DNA from: Brachionus rotundiformis
Lineage: Eukaryota > Rotifera > Eurotatoria > Ploima > Brachionidae
Assembly (NCBI GenBank): GCA_016802295.1
Contig: JAESIW010000107.1
Span: forward strand, 1 to 44,474
Length of the DNA stretch: 44,474 nucleotides
Direction: 5' to 3'
Shown here: piece after piece, positions 8,923 to 19,292 of the stretch
Position numbering within the stretch: position 1 is the stretch's first letter
How the letters are laid out: each line of letters begins with the position of its first letter
Made by a program: the position numbers and the translations under genes
Notes under the pieces: generated by a model
What the model was told of the DNA's origin: nothing
What the model saw: the letters and a program-made list of their open reading frames with translations, nothing else
Databases searched by the model: none

Positions 8923-10822
8923 CTAATAAATTTTTAGTAAATTAGTTAAAAAAGAACATCTATCACAATTAATATTAAACAGTTTTAAGATACTATGGAT
9001 TTTAGTCATGCCAATTATTGAGGAGTTAATTAAATATTTATTTTTTGAATCGTTTTTAAATAAAATTCAATGAATTCTAATTAAACCTGTCTGAAAATAT
9101 ATTTTTGTCTTTGATTCTGTGAAGGTTCAAGTCTGTTAAGGGTACAATTTTTTCCCTTTTTATCTTATGAAGCAAAGATAAAATCACCGGCGTTTTTTTA
9201 AAAGTTAAAAGAATAAAACTAAGTGATTATGGTGAATAAATTAGAAATATGATCTCAAGACCCGAGTCATATTATTAGTAGTTGATGTTAAAGTTATAAG
9301 ATATTTTAATGATTTGTATTCTAATGTACCAAATTATTTAGGACCACAGTTCAACGGTGTCTAATATTAAGAAATTATCTATAAAAATTTTCTAATTTTT
9401 AAATTATGTTTGATATTTATTTATTTTTTTAGTGAGACATGATATGAATTTGTATCTTAAATAATTAAAGCTAGATTCCTCAATTACCTATTGTTCTGGT
9501 GATCGAATGATAATCATTTACTTGTCTCTAAATTTTTTCAATTGAATAAAAATTTTTCAAAATAATACCTTAATTATCTAGTTGATCTATGCAAATATTG
9601 GACAAATGAAACCTTTTTTTAAAAAATATGAGTATGGCTAAGATGGTCTATATTCTTGTCTGGTAGTTGCTATTACCTATTCTTATTTGGTAAATAGAAA
9701 TCAACGGTTTGAAAGTCTTTTAATCAATTTTTTTCCAAAAAATGTGTAGAAATGTAGTGTAATTTAATTCATCTATCAAGCTGACTGTATATACTCTACA
9801 TTAATTTAATTTTTTATTCTTTATTCAATTAAATTTTTAAGCAATTTCAGCTATTATGCGTTGTTTCTGTTGGTGTTATGGACCAGATATGTAGTGAAAT
9901 GTAGTTTAGCGTAGAACAAATATTTAATTAACAATTCAACTACTAAGCTGGCTGAATATCCTCTACATTAATTTAATTTTTTGCTTAAGATCTCTAGTCA
10001 TCATTTAAAAAGATTCGCTAATTTTATCTGTCACCACTTATTTACTAAAGAGATAAAAAATAGCAAGAACCTATTCAATTTAAAATTTATTTGAAATAAA
10101 ATTTAAAAATTGATAAACAAATTGTGATCAAAAAATGTTCAAAGTGATAGACAAGTGCTATAACAATTCATGTCTATACCATCCAGACGGACATTTGAAC
10201 ACAATTTACAAATGATAATACTTATTTAATAAAAATTGAAGCAAGAAATTTAGATATCTTAATAATTAGCTGAATTTGAAAATGAAATGTTTGATTAAAG
10301 AAACCAAAACAAATATTTAATTGGATCTTTTATTTATTCTTATCGTTGTTTAAACTTATTATAAGAAACTTATGGTATAAAAGAATACAGGTAATTTAAA
10401 ACTAAAATTTGATACTTCTACCAACTTTCTACATCGCAAGACTCTAAATAAACTTAAACTACAAACAGTCTTTTATCGACTTTTTGAATTGAGTGTAAGA
10501 TATGTAGGGTTAAGACTGACTCATTTTGTGCCATATTGGTAAAAAAATAAAAAACAGGCTTTGAACCATGATTAATTCGTTTCTCATAGACCTTTTAATC
10601 AATATATTCAATATATTTTTTTTAATACTTTCCTTCTATATACAACTTTTTTTTTATTTTATTTAAATTTACTTATCAATTAATTCAATTATCTTTTTTG
10701 TCTTATTAACTATTATTTTTAAAAAGAATTGTATTAAAAATTCTAATTAATTTTGGTCCACTGTGCCAAAAGACCATGTTTATGGTATATCTATTAGCCC
10801 TAGCCTCAATTAGTATTCTTTT
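8923..10822. other. Long AT-rich stretch: intergenic, or a first intron
   Basis: No intact exon is found. It contains a tandem direct duplication (9748-9983) and, on the minus strand at 10193-10150, a short stretch reading CPSGWYRH and then NCYSTC after a one-base shift. That resembles the start of a C-type lectin domain, probably decayed. Confidence 0.4.
9748..9983. repeat. Two-copy direct repeat
   Basis: Copies at about 9748-9817 and 9894-9983 begin with GAAATGTAGT and end with AAGCTG-CTG-ATAT followed by CTCTACATTAATTTAATTTT. The spacing is about 166 bp. Origin unknown. Confidence 0.5.
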
Positions 10823-10978
10823 TTAACTTAAATTGTGATAGATGTGATTAAATTTAGCTAATTTACCTTTAGCAGCATGATAAATGTCATTTAAAACCAT
10901 TCTAAAATCAATATTATAACTCTCAACCAAATATGTGTACAGATTAAACATGATAAAAAAGCCCAAGAAAATCTTCAT
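10823..10978 (-). CDS. Signal-peptide ORF: small secreted peptide or first exon of the lectin-EGF-STRA6 gene
   Basis: The ATG at 10978 starts a clear signal peptide (MKIFLGFFIMFNLYTYLVES) 36 bp downstream of a strong TATA box. Read through, it gives a 51-aa peptide ending at the TAA at 10825-10823. A consensus donor, AAAG/GTAAAT, at 10867/10866 would instead end the exon after codon 37 in phase 1. The first exons recognised in the lectin-EGF-STRA6 gene also need phase 1 input. If spliced on, the whole chain is divisible by three and would encode about 893 aa. Both interpretations are open: a stand-alone secreted peptide gene, or a signal exon separated by a roughly 1.9-kb intron. Confidence 0.4.
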   Translation of the reverse strand: MKIFLGFFIMFNLYTYLVESYNIDFRMVLNDIYHAAKGKLAKFNHIYHNLS

Positions 10979-11013
10979 TTCTTCTAAGCACTGGCTCAAA
11001 AGTCAAACCAGCA

Positions 11014-11021
11014 CTTTTATA
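11014..11021 (-). promoter_or_regulatory. TATA box upstream of the signal-peptide ORF
   Basis: The minus strand reads TATAAAAG, a near-ideal TATA box, 36 bp before the ATG at 10978. The spacing is like that of the DEG/ENaC gene. Confidence 0.5.
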
Positions 11022-11173
11022 TGAACAATAAGAACAAAAATGAATCATAAGATGTGATTAATGCAAAAAATTTATTTAAATAAAATCGGAATGATAAGAA
11101 AACTTTATAAAAAAATATATACACAAAACACACAAAACTAAATTGTACTTGAAAAAAATTAGACCTTAGGATA

Positions 11174-14100
11174 TCAAATTATATTATTTGAAAATTTGTA
11201 TTGAGAGGCTATTGGAGAGCTGGAAAATACAGGCTGATAATATCTGTTCGGCGAGTTTAGGCTTATGGTGGTATTTTCTGTCGAAATGGTTGAGTTGAGG
11301 TTGGTTTCCTTGTTATAATTGATGAATCTGTTTCGCTTGGGAGGCGTTGGTGGAACTCGATTGCTTAAAATACCTTTTTCTTCTTCGAATACCTCTTCGG
11401 TAATACATGGCACCGATTTGCTTCTTCGCTTCACTTTTTCATCAAAAATCTTTCTTTTTTGTCGCCGCACAAAATGCTCAAATGTTTCCACTTTGGGAAC
11501 CAGACTTTGCTTGAATAGAAAGCCTTTTCTGAGCCGTCTTAGGCTCGGGTTTTTGATCAATGTGTAAAAAACGAACCATTTGTTTCTGATTTTCTTTGAG
11601 CTGTTCTCCTTGTGGCACATTTGGAATAAACTTCGCCGCAGTAGTTCACAAAAGGCCAGCTTGACCGGATGGGTCTGATTTACTTCCATGTGTATAAAAG
11701 AAACATAGCTGATAAAGCCCATGTCTTTGCGCTCCAAAAAGCGGCCAAATATGCTGTAGTCCAAGCGTGGCATGAAAAAAAGTGCCGCCATGCTGGACTT
11801 GGTCATGCGCATGAAGCAGACAAATGAGCCAAGAAAGCAGTCGAAGAAAAAGTTGAAATGGTTGAGGATGAAGTAGAACTTGCGGTTTTTGAGCACAAAT
11901 CGTTTAAAGGTTGGATCGTCTTTGGTAACAAAATAGCGGCATAGGTACCAAATAAGGATGCGTTTGAGCAGGTAAATTGTCAATAGTGGCAAAACAATTT
12001 TGGCTATATTCTCGGCCAGGAAGTAAAATCTGACCAGAAATTTCACTATTATCACCGATACAAGCGACACTTCGAACAAAATCAGGTATCCCCAAAGCAG
12101 ATATCCAATTGCGTAGCCGCTTAAATAAAAAAATTTATCCACATTTTCATTTTTAATAAAAAGTTAATTGAATTAAATTAATTTTTTCTTAATTAAATAC
12201 TTAAATTATCTTCTCTTAAATGGTTCATAATAATTAAAAAATTGTATTTATGTACAATTTAGTTTAATTATTTAATTGTAATTAAAATTTTCAATCCAGT
12301 TTTATTTTATACAGTCAAGTTCGGTTAAAGCGAAAACGCTTATAACGAAAAATCGGTTATAACGAAGTCTTTTTTAAAAATTCTCAGTAGAATTTATTTT
12401 TTTATAACGAACTTGACAAAAAAGTATGAATTTTTTTTGAATCCTAATTTTTATCTGTCAATTAACCATAAGACGGTTAATTTTATCGGAGAAAATTCAC
12501 ACATTTATCTATAAAAATTAAAAGAAAATGATCCTCAATTAATAAAAAAAATGAATTCTAGAAGTCAAGCAACGAAACGTTATTAAGTAAAAACTATATC
12601 AAGTAAAAACAGACGATGAAGTCATCGAATACGTTAAAGCTCAAAAAGCAGGTCCAGAAATAAATGTATGTGACTCTAGCGATGATGATAACGAAGAAAC
12701 CGAAATTGACTCAAACGAAAATAAAGAAGACGAACAAGATTTGACAACTCAACAAGCTCTAAAAATGTTAAATCGAATACGAAAGCATCTTACTAAATCT
12801 GTGCACAATTTTGAGCAATCCATCGATAATTTGGATTCACTCGAGAGCCAAATGTTAAGCTTAATGGTCAAACAAAAAACAATCAAAGATTATTTTAAAA
12901 ACTAATTTACTTCCAGTCTATTTTCTTTTTTTTATTTTTATTTTAATAAAAGTTTTTAATCTTTTAATCTTTTTTTATGTTTCGGATATAACGAAGTTCG
13001 TTTATAACGAACCATTTTGAGAGTTCCGAAGTAAGTTCGTTATAACCGAACTCGACTGTATTATCAAACAATAGACAGTTAAATGAGATAATTAATATTT
13101 AAAAAGAAATTTAAGCTATTAAACTTTTATTAAAGATTGTAGTACCTGTAATGAAGAGAACTGGCCGCTAGTTTAACATTGGAGAACTTTTTGGGCGATG
13201 GAATGTCTTCATAAAGACCGCGATATCCGTTCAGCACATGTCTATGGTAGCTTTTGATTCCCAAAAATAGCTGTACCACATAAACCAAAGTCGTGAAGCA
13301 GCAAGCTGATATTATATAAGAGCTAATATTGTCGTACAATGAGCTGATCAGGTCGTTTATTTGCGCATTGCTCGGCACCATGTAGCTCATGTCTGTTGCC
13401 GAGCCAAGCTTGAATATGAAGTTTATCATAATGATAAACAAATTGCTGCTCAAACTGACTATTAGATTTGATTTACGGATTATAAGACAAGTTATATAAT
13501 AGAGAAGAATAAATGCTATTAAATTGGTGTTGACAAATTCTTTGGAAAAGCGAAAAAATTTCCTATTGTCATAGACATATTTGCCAATTAGGTAGCGAAA
13601 AAATGGTATTGGCTTTGGCTTTCGCAAAAGCTCACGACTATACTTGAGCTCATTGTCCACTTTTTCCGCATTCTGAAGCCTGGTAAACACCTCTATATCT
13701 TCATCTTCATCCGACTCCTGGCTCTCATTATCTAAACTTTTCTTACAACAACTGCATTTATATTTTCTTTTGAGTTTTTCTTTTTTTCTGCGCACAGATC
13801 TTAGCATCAAAATGGCAAACTCGGTTACCATGTAAAAAGATATCAAGCACAAGACTGTGTAGAATAAGAATTTTTCAAACATAAAATTTTTCATGAACAA
13901 TTGGTCACCAATGAGGTTGGTTAGGTTTTTTTTTATGTCAGTATCAGGATCAGTGGTAGTGGTGGTGGAAGTGAACGGGGTGTTGGTGGTGGCGCGCTTG
14001 AAGTCAAGCAAGGAGAAAGCGCGTAGACTTTTGATGCCTGATTTTGTAGTGGTCAGAACAGATGTTTCGTTTTGGGCTTCTAGTTTGAGAAGACGCGGAA

Positions 14101-15157
14101 ATTTGAGATCATTTAGACCAGTTGGTAGGCGTCTTTCGGCATTGATAACTCTGTATGCATGCTTTATGGTCGAGTAGGCAGACAGTAGGCAAAACGTGTT
14201 CATGTACACGTAGTAGATGAACAGAAAAAGGACATAGATGGTGCAAAGTAGATAGCAAAATTTGCTTTTTCTCTTCAGATCGATGCACAACAGGACTGGA
14301 TAGTACCTTAGGCCAATTATGATAACTACACATATTTGCTTGATCAGCTCCATTAGAATGCCTTGGTCAGCTATTGAGTTGAATGTTTGGGTGGCATTGT
14401 GGACCGTGTTGTTTAGCTGTGAGCTTAATAGTGACAAATTTGAAGTCATGGTTATGTTGACGCCTTTGAAGAAATTTTTGCCATGACTTAGGGCTCTTCC
14501 GGGCACTTCACCGACCAGGAGGAACTCGAAAATTTTCAGAATGTTGTACGTATATGCTGCGTATATAACCCCAGTCAAAAATCTATTACGCTTGCTGAAT
14601 GGGTTCATTGGAACTGGAAAATCAATGCCACATGAGCATCTAAATCCACACATGGTAACATTTTTTAATTTGTTCCATTGTATTAGCTTGGAAAAGCGTG
14701 AAATTTGTGATGGCCTTTCGTTTGGGTAGTCGATTGAAAGACGCGAGTCCTCTGATCTTTCGGTTTCTCTGGCACGAGACTTGGAAAATCTGCAAAAGTG
14801 TTCATGGTTTCGGTTGCATTTAAATGCGTTCCAGAAGTAAATGATACCAGTCAGGCTGAGTGATATGATTATGAGAATAAAATCTTCCAGGAATTGACTT
14901 CTCATCACTTTGCATAAATCGAATGAAAAAAAAGTGGTCAAATGAGATATGCTGTCCTTGTCTATGGACTTTTCTGGCATTGCTTTGGAGCTAGCTTTAT
15001 ATTTCTCAATTCTACTCAGAATTATGTTGTAGCGTGTGAAGCTGATGCCAAGTAATACACCGATGGATACTATCAAACTCAAGACCAAAAGTGCGACCAA
15101 TTTGAACTTTTTCTTTACCAAATCTATGATAAGACAAAAGAAATTTTTCTCTATCAC
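11174..15157 (-). CDS. Second STRA6-like multi-pass membrane protein, intron holding a Tigger element
   Basis: Two exons, about 15157-13146 and 12119-11174, join across a 1,026-bp GT-AG intron (13145-12120). The splice restores the conserved block LHYSGYAIGYLLWGY, matching GGYKVAYCLWGY of the neighbouring paralogue. Downstream STRA6 blocks are LDYSIFGRFLER, FISYVSFIHMEV, HPVKLAFCELL and RNKWFVFYTLIKNPSL. The joined frame is about 985 codons, longer than vertebrate STRA6. The extra length comes from cytoplasmic loops: a basic/cysteine segment near 470-490, an acidic ESDEDEDIE stretch, and a C-terminal tail with a PPTPPKR SH3-type motif. The 5' limit is unsure: position 15157 is a GTG codon, not an ATG. 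Splice acceptors at CACTACAG (15158) or GAAAAAG (about 15201) suggest a missing upstream exon, and the first in-frame ATG would remove the first helix. The substrate is unknown; retinoid-related transport is only by analogy. Confidence 0.8.
12312..13058 (+). mobile_element. Internally deleted Tigger/pogo (Tc1-mariner superfamily) transposon in an intron
   Basis: A 747-bp element is flanked by TA on both sides (12310-12311 and 13059-13060). Its inverted ends start CAGTCAAGTTCGGTTA and CAGTCGAGTTCGGTTA and carry internal TATAACGAA repeats. Inside, on the plus strand, an ATG at 12551 gives only 11 codons. A frame at 12591-12905 then reads as the C-terminal tail of a pogo/Tigger transposase: an acidic DSSDDDNEETE stretch, a leucine-rich part and the terminal KQKTIKDYFKN. 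The whole DDE catalytic core is missing, so the copy is non-autonomous. It lies antisense within the intron of the STRA6-like gene. Confidence 0.85.
13146..13148 (-). other. Splice donor edge of the STRA6-like intron
   Basis: The exon ends TACAG and the intron starts GTACTA at 13145. The matching acceptor is TTTAAG at 12121-12120. Joining them turns two partial frames into one conserved protein, which is strong support for the splice. Confidence 0.75.
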
Positions 15158-15209
15158 CTGTAGTGAGTATCGAATGTTTTTTCGATTGAGGAAAGACTTG
15201 CTTTTTCGC

Positions 15210-15303
15210 TTCGGATATAACGAAGTTCGTTTATAACGAAGTTCGTTTATAACGAACCATTTTGAGAGTTCCGAAGTAAGCTCGTTATAACCGAACTCGA
15301 CTG
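15210..15303 (+). mobile_element. Orphan right end of the same Tigger/pogo family
   Basis: The 94 bp match the right end of the element at 12981-13058 almost base for base, including the terminal GAACTCGACTG and a following TA. A CGAAGTTCGTTTATAA unit is duplicated. No left end or internal sequence is seen; homology stops abruptly at 15210, about 50 bp upstream of the first recognised STRA6-like coding sequence. Confidence 0.8.
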
Positions 15304-15305
15304 TA

Positions 15306-15980
15306 ACTAGTATTTAAGAATTAATAAAAATAAATAAATAAAGAATAAATTAATATCTGTTTAATAAATGAAGATATCAACTAGTTGTGAGAAAAACTCA
15401 GGGAAAATTTATGTATTTACTTATGAATCGGATGATAAAAAATATTCTATCGGTAAAAATATTGAATTAATTTACTTCCAGAATGATAAAAATAAGAAAA
15501 TCTTACAGCCGTAAGGATTTTTTTCTTATAATGTTTGTGTTGATAATTTTTGTTAAAGATACAAAAAGTGATTATACTTGGTAGATTTGGTAATACCAGC
15601 ATTTAAAAGGCAAAATTTTAGCTCAATAAGTACCATTCTAGTTCAAATTAAGCTAAAATTTATTTATTTTGTTAAAGAGGAAAAAATTTATTTTAAAATC
15701 TATTTATATTGAATCTGCTACTTTTAGACATGTTGATTTGGTAAAGTAAATTTTGAAAAGATTATTAGGCAAAATTGTTTATTAGACAAAAATTTTCGTA
15801 AAATATTATTTCGGCAAACGTTTTATAATTGGGAAAATAAAAATTAGACAAAAAATTATACCAACAAAAATATATTAAGAAACATTAATCATCAAATTTA
15901 AAAATACCAATTTAAAATTACTGATATTCAATAAGCTTAGATAAATATTTTAAGTATTGATATTGAATATCTTGTTCATT
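15306..15980. other. AT-rich stretch without a recognised gene
   Basis: A plus-strand ORF at 15368 encodes about 48 residues (MKISTSCEKN...) but shows no family features. Around 15,730-15,880 the words TTAGACAAAAA and TTAGGCAAAA recur in degenerate form. Any missing first exon of the STRA6-like gene would lie here or further right on the minus strand. Confidence 0.3.
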
Positions 15981-16332
15981 TTAATCATTCACAAATTGAT
16001 TTATGCGTTCTTCCAAAATAATGTAACCAGGCTTCCTTCTATTTACCCGACCACAACTAAGTTGAATGAATAAATTTTCTGTGTTCGATTGCTCCAGCTT
16101 TATACTATCAATCAAACTCAATAAATGAGGATGTATTCTGCTTTTTGAGCATGACAAAAGCCTCAATTCCATCATCGGGTGGCAAAAAAGCAAGACATGC
16201 AACTAATCTACAATATAAACGCATCTGGTTGTCAGCATTGGACAAATCACAATAATCAACAACCAAACTTTCTAATTGTATGTGTCTCCAAAGTGATATT
16301 TTGAAATGAAAAAAGCAACGATGGCGATCCAT
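15981..16332 (-). mobile_element. Second decayed Mutator-like transposase fragment
   Basis: The minus-strand frame from 16332 reads HRCFFHFKISLWRHIQ, then a YC-DL stretch and CRLVACLAFLPPDD followed by GIEAF. This matches the MULE pattern of a C-FHF-q-W-r-q block followed by an aLaFlPpddv-eaf block. The frame then breaks and continues in an overlapping frame to about 15981. Only the C-terminal part of the transposase domain remains. It is on the strand opposite to the relic at 3042. Confidence 0.6.
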
Positions 16333-16937
16333 CTTTTTTATGGACGCGATGATTTGGTTAAATTAAGCGACAGACTTAATAATGATAATAATAATAATAT
16401 CAATTATGGAAAAATATTCCATAAATCTTAAATCATAAAAAATTATCAGATTTAAAATAATTAAGAGATTCAATTTTAGTAATAATTTAAATTATTTATC
16501 TTTTTAAAATTTTAAAAAATAATCTTTAAATATCTTTTAGTACAAATAATAAACTAGTTAAAGATAAAATAAATATTCCATAAATCTTGCTTTCCATAAA
16601 TTTTTTTTTAACCATTGTCTTATCTTTTAAAATTGGTGGTCAGCTTTTGATTGCTAAATGTAAAAAAAATATTTAATAATACATTATGTTGAAGATAGAA
16701 AGTTTAGCTTTTTTGGACTAAAAGAATATAAGAGCAAAATGCAAAAAATTTAAGGATATAAAATAAATGAGTTATGTTATTAGTTTATGGCTTTATAAAT
16801 TCGATACTACATTGGAAATAATTACTGAAATTATTTAGTATCAAAATATATTAAATAAAAAAAGAATTTGAATTAAAAATATAAATGATAAAATATAAAC
16901 ATAGATAAGCAAAAAACTTTTTTTTTAAGTGAAAATA
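16333..16937. other. AT-rich stretch without a gene
   Basis: Highly AT-rich, with an AAT-repeat run near 16,380-16,400. A minus-strand AATAAA at 16938-16943, 13 bases past the stop at 16956, probably serves as poly(A) signal for the next gene. Confidence 0.4.
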
Positions 16938-16955
16938 TTTATTGTCCTGTTATTC

Positions 16956-19292
16956 TTAACACTTCCGATCGATTTTAATAATAGATAGCAAAACTATTTT
17001 GAACTTTTTACAACTGAAAAAATAAAAAATAGTTTGAGTAGAAATTGAAATGAGAAATAAGAAATCTTTCATATCTTCAGCAATAGTGCAAATTTTGTTG
17101 TGAACTGAACAAATATTTAGGAAATAATTGTTTCTGGTGGTTTTTTGGTAGACAATAAAAATCTGAATTATTACGCCAAAAAATCTAAATATGATTATAA
17201 ATATCAAATTTAAAATCAATATGTTCAATGCTGATCGAGTTGTTTTGGTTTTATTTTTATCTATGAAACAGTTCGTAAATCTGAGAGCTTCCTTTTTTTT
17301 TATGTTTGATCGAACTTTTAGAATAAATACCAGTTCAGCAAAGCAGAATATTACTACACAAAAAATCTCATTCAAGAAGAAGTTAATTAAAAATAAGATA
17401 AAAATTTCAATGGCAGAATTACGTTTAGTCAATATGAGCTCAAAAGGACTAAATGACACAATGTAATTCATGAAGAAAAATTTGCTATCAGGATACTCGG
17501 CATAATCAAATAACATATCATAATTAAATTGATAAATGTTCAGTTTGTTCATAAATATCTGATTTAACAATAGACTTGTGAAGTAAAAAGCAAGAAAAAA
17601 AAAAATTAAAGGCTTGATAAATTTTTTTTTAACTATTCTCTTGAGTTTATTCCTTGACTCGGGATCTATTAGTGTCAGACGTTTGAATGAGACAAATAGT
17701 TGAAATGCATTTGAGAAAAACTTCAGAAAACTACCAACAACTTTTACCAAATAAATTTCAATTATTTGTGAAATAATAAGTGTGTTAAGAGGCGAGCAAA
17801 ACGCCGAGTTTTGCGTTACGCACCTTCTCATTTGGTCGACAACCATTGTAATTAAATAGAAAACAGTTATGAGTGAATTGGCTAACATCAATTTTTCTAT
17901 AGAAAATGTCTCTTTTTGCATTATGTTTTCAGACGAGCCTATAATTTTGCACAGAATGTAAATGTTGAGCAAACTACTTGAAAACGATATTGGTATTAAT
18001 ATGTACTCAAAAATTGTCATAAATATATCTGCTATTTGAAAATAAAAAAGCAAAATTAAACTAGTGACTGAGAATTGCTTTTTATTTGAACCATTACAAT
18101 TGCTCACCATTCTTTCAAAATTGCATTGGTCAATTTTCTCAATGAAGCTGATACCTTTTTCACATGAATAAGGCATTATCCTTGTATTGATATGTGATAA
18201 ATTGAAAATAAAGCGTGCATTTTGCGACAACCACATCATTAGACAAGAGCAATTGAGATAGATATTTTCGAATGTGAAAAATATTAAACCATCTGTTTTA
18301 AAATCCCGATAAAAGCAAAAGTCCTCATCTGGATAAGTGTATGAATCGTAGTCAAAATTTAGATTCTTAGATGCTAAACTTAATGAAAGATATTTTATTT
18401 TTTCTACATTTTCTCTTATGCTATTTGAGTCACTGAAATTTATTGATAGATTATTATTTATTTTTTCAAGCCATTTAAATCCTTTGCTGATCAATTGAAG
18501 ATTGTTTTCTAAATTTAAATAAATGAACCGTGGATACATATATTCAAAAGCATCATATTCTATTCTATCCAGTAAACCATTCAGAACTAGCATGTCTGTT
18601 TTATTAAAGATTAGCATGTCCTTGGAAAGAGGACCTTTATAAAAATAAAAAGCCAGTTGTGAAATTGAGGAGTTAAGATTTTCTATTTTGTCTTCCAGGA
18701 AGCTAATCTGATTGAATTTTATAAAATTTCTAGACAGTCCATAGAAGGCCAAAATCGTTAATTTTGAATTGTTGAAAATCAATGGACACGTATTTGGAAA
18801 GTATTTAACAGTAAATGAAAAATCAAGTGATGTAATAGATTTAAATATGCCATTCACTATTGAATGGTTGCATTTTTTTGAATATCTGAGATTAGAATGA
18901 TAAAACGATAAATGAATTATAGGTGACAAGTTGGATGATGGAAAATTATAAACAGGCTCGGTAAAACCAAAAGAGCCTACTTTGTCAAACTTTATGGTAA
19001 TATGTGAATATTCCAAAAAAGCTTTTGAAAAGATCTCGGAGAAATCTAATATTTTATTGTAAACTATTTCGGATGCTGGTCTTACATATATTTGCTGTAT
19101 GTTTTTAAAATTCGTCAAATTAACAAATGAATAGTTTATTTGTGAATAATTTTTAAAATTTTGAACAATTAAAGTTGATTCAAAATTATCTTTCAAAATT
19201 TTTATGTACCTACTTAGGTCTATTTGAGTGCTTAAACAAGTACATTTTGTAACTAAAAATAATAAAAATAATAGCCTAGGAAAATATATCAT
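16956..19292 (-). CDS. LRR-ectodomain rhodopsin-like GPCR, intronless
   Basis: A 778-aa membrane receptor. It starts with a signal peptide (about 1-20), followed by a ~400-residue N-glycosylation-rich ectodomain with degenerate leucine-rich repeats (for example LTILAFYGLS, FIYLNLENN). The ectodomain closes with an LRRCT-like cap: NCSCLMMWLSQN (C348, C350), then C377, C390 and C399. Seven hydrophobic segments follow at about 430-451, 466-486, 502-535, 558-578, 628-660, 685-715 and 740-762. The end of helix 3 reads SFKRLT instead of DRY, and helix 7 reads STQTIFYFFSCKKFK instead of NPxxY, so it is a diverged class A receptor. The layout recalls the LGR/relaxin receptor group, but sequence similarity seems weak; a lineage-specific orphan is more likely. 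The absence of introns contrasts with the GPCR at 4568. Confidence 0.75.
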   Translation of the reverse strand: MIYFPRLLFLLFLVTKCTCLSTQIDLSRYIKILKDNFESTLIVQNFKNYSQINYSFVNLTNFKNIQQIYVRPASEIVYNKILDFSEIFSKAFLEYSHITIKFDKVGSFGFTEPVYNFPSSNLSPIIHLSFYHSNLRYSKKCNHSIVNGIFKSITSLDFSFTVKYFPNTCPLIFNNSKLTILAFYGLSRNFIKFNQISFLEDKIENLNSSISQLAFYFYKGPLSKDMLIFNKTDMLVLNGLLDRIEYDAFEYMYPRFIYLNLENNLQLISKGFKWLEKINNNLSINFSDSNSIRENVEKIKYLSLSLASKNLNFDYDSYTYPDEDFCFYRDFKTDGLIFFTFENIYLNCSCLMMWLSQNARFIFNLSHINTRIMPYSCEKGISFIEKIDQCNFERMVSNCNGSNKKQFSVTSLILLFYFQIADIFMTIFEYILIPISFSSSLLNIYILCKIIGSSENIMQKETFSIEKLMLANSLITVFYLITMVVDQMRRCVTQNSAFCSPLNTLIISQIIEIYLVKVVGSFLKFFSNAFQLFVSFKRLTLIDPESRNKLKRIVKKKFIKPLIFFFLAFYFTSLLLNQIFMNKLNIYQFNYDMLFDYAEYPDSKFFFMNYIVSFSPFELILTKRNSAIEIFILFLINFFLNEIFCVVIFCFAELVFILKVRSNIKKKEALRFTNCFIDKNKTKTTRSALNILILNLIFIIIFRFFGVIIQIFIVYQKTTRNNYFLNICSVHNKICTIAEDMKDFLFLISISTQTIFYFFSCKKFKIVLLSIIKIDRKC

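Noticed and set aside
10140..10212. Plus-strand reading DKCYNNSCLYHPDG as an EGF-like fragment
   Set aside because: It has only two cysteines before a stop and lacks the CxC and final cysteine. The minus-strand lectin-like reading of the same bases is somewhat better.
13893..14177. 94-codon plus-strand ORF in the STRA6-like exon
   Set aside because: It lies opposite the well-supported STRA6-like frame and is low-complexity (VVVVEV), so a shadow.
15155..15157. GTG codon as the start of the second STRA6-like protein
   Set aside because: Animal nuclear genes do not normally start at GTG, and an AG acceptor lies directly before it. The same applies to the GTG at 7934-7936 and the GTG near 12142, both explained by upstream splice acceptors.
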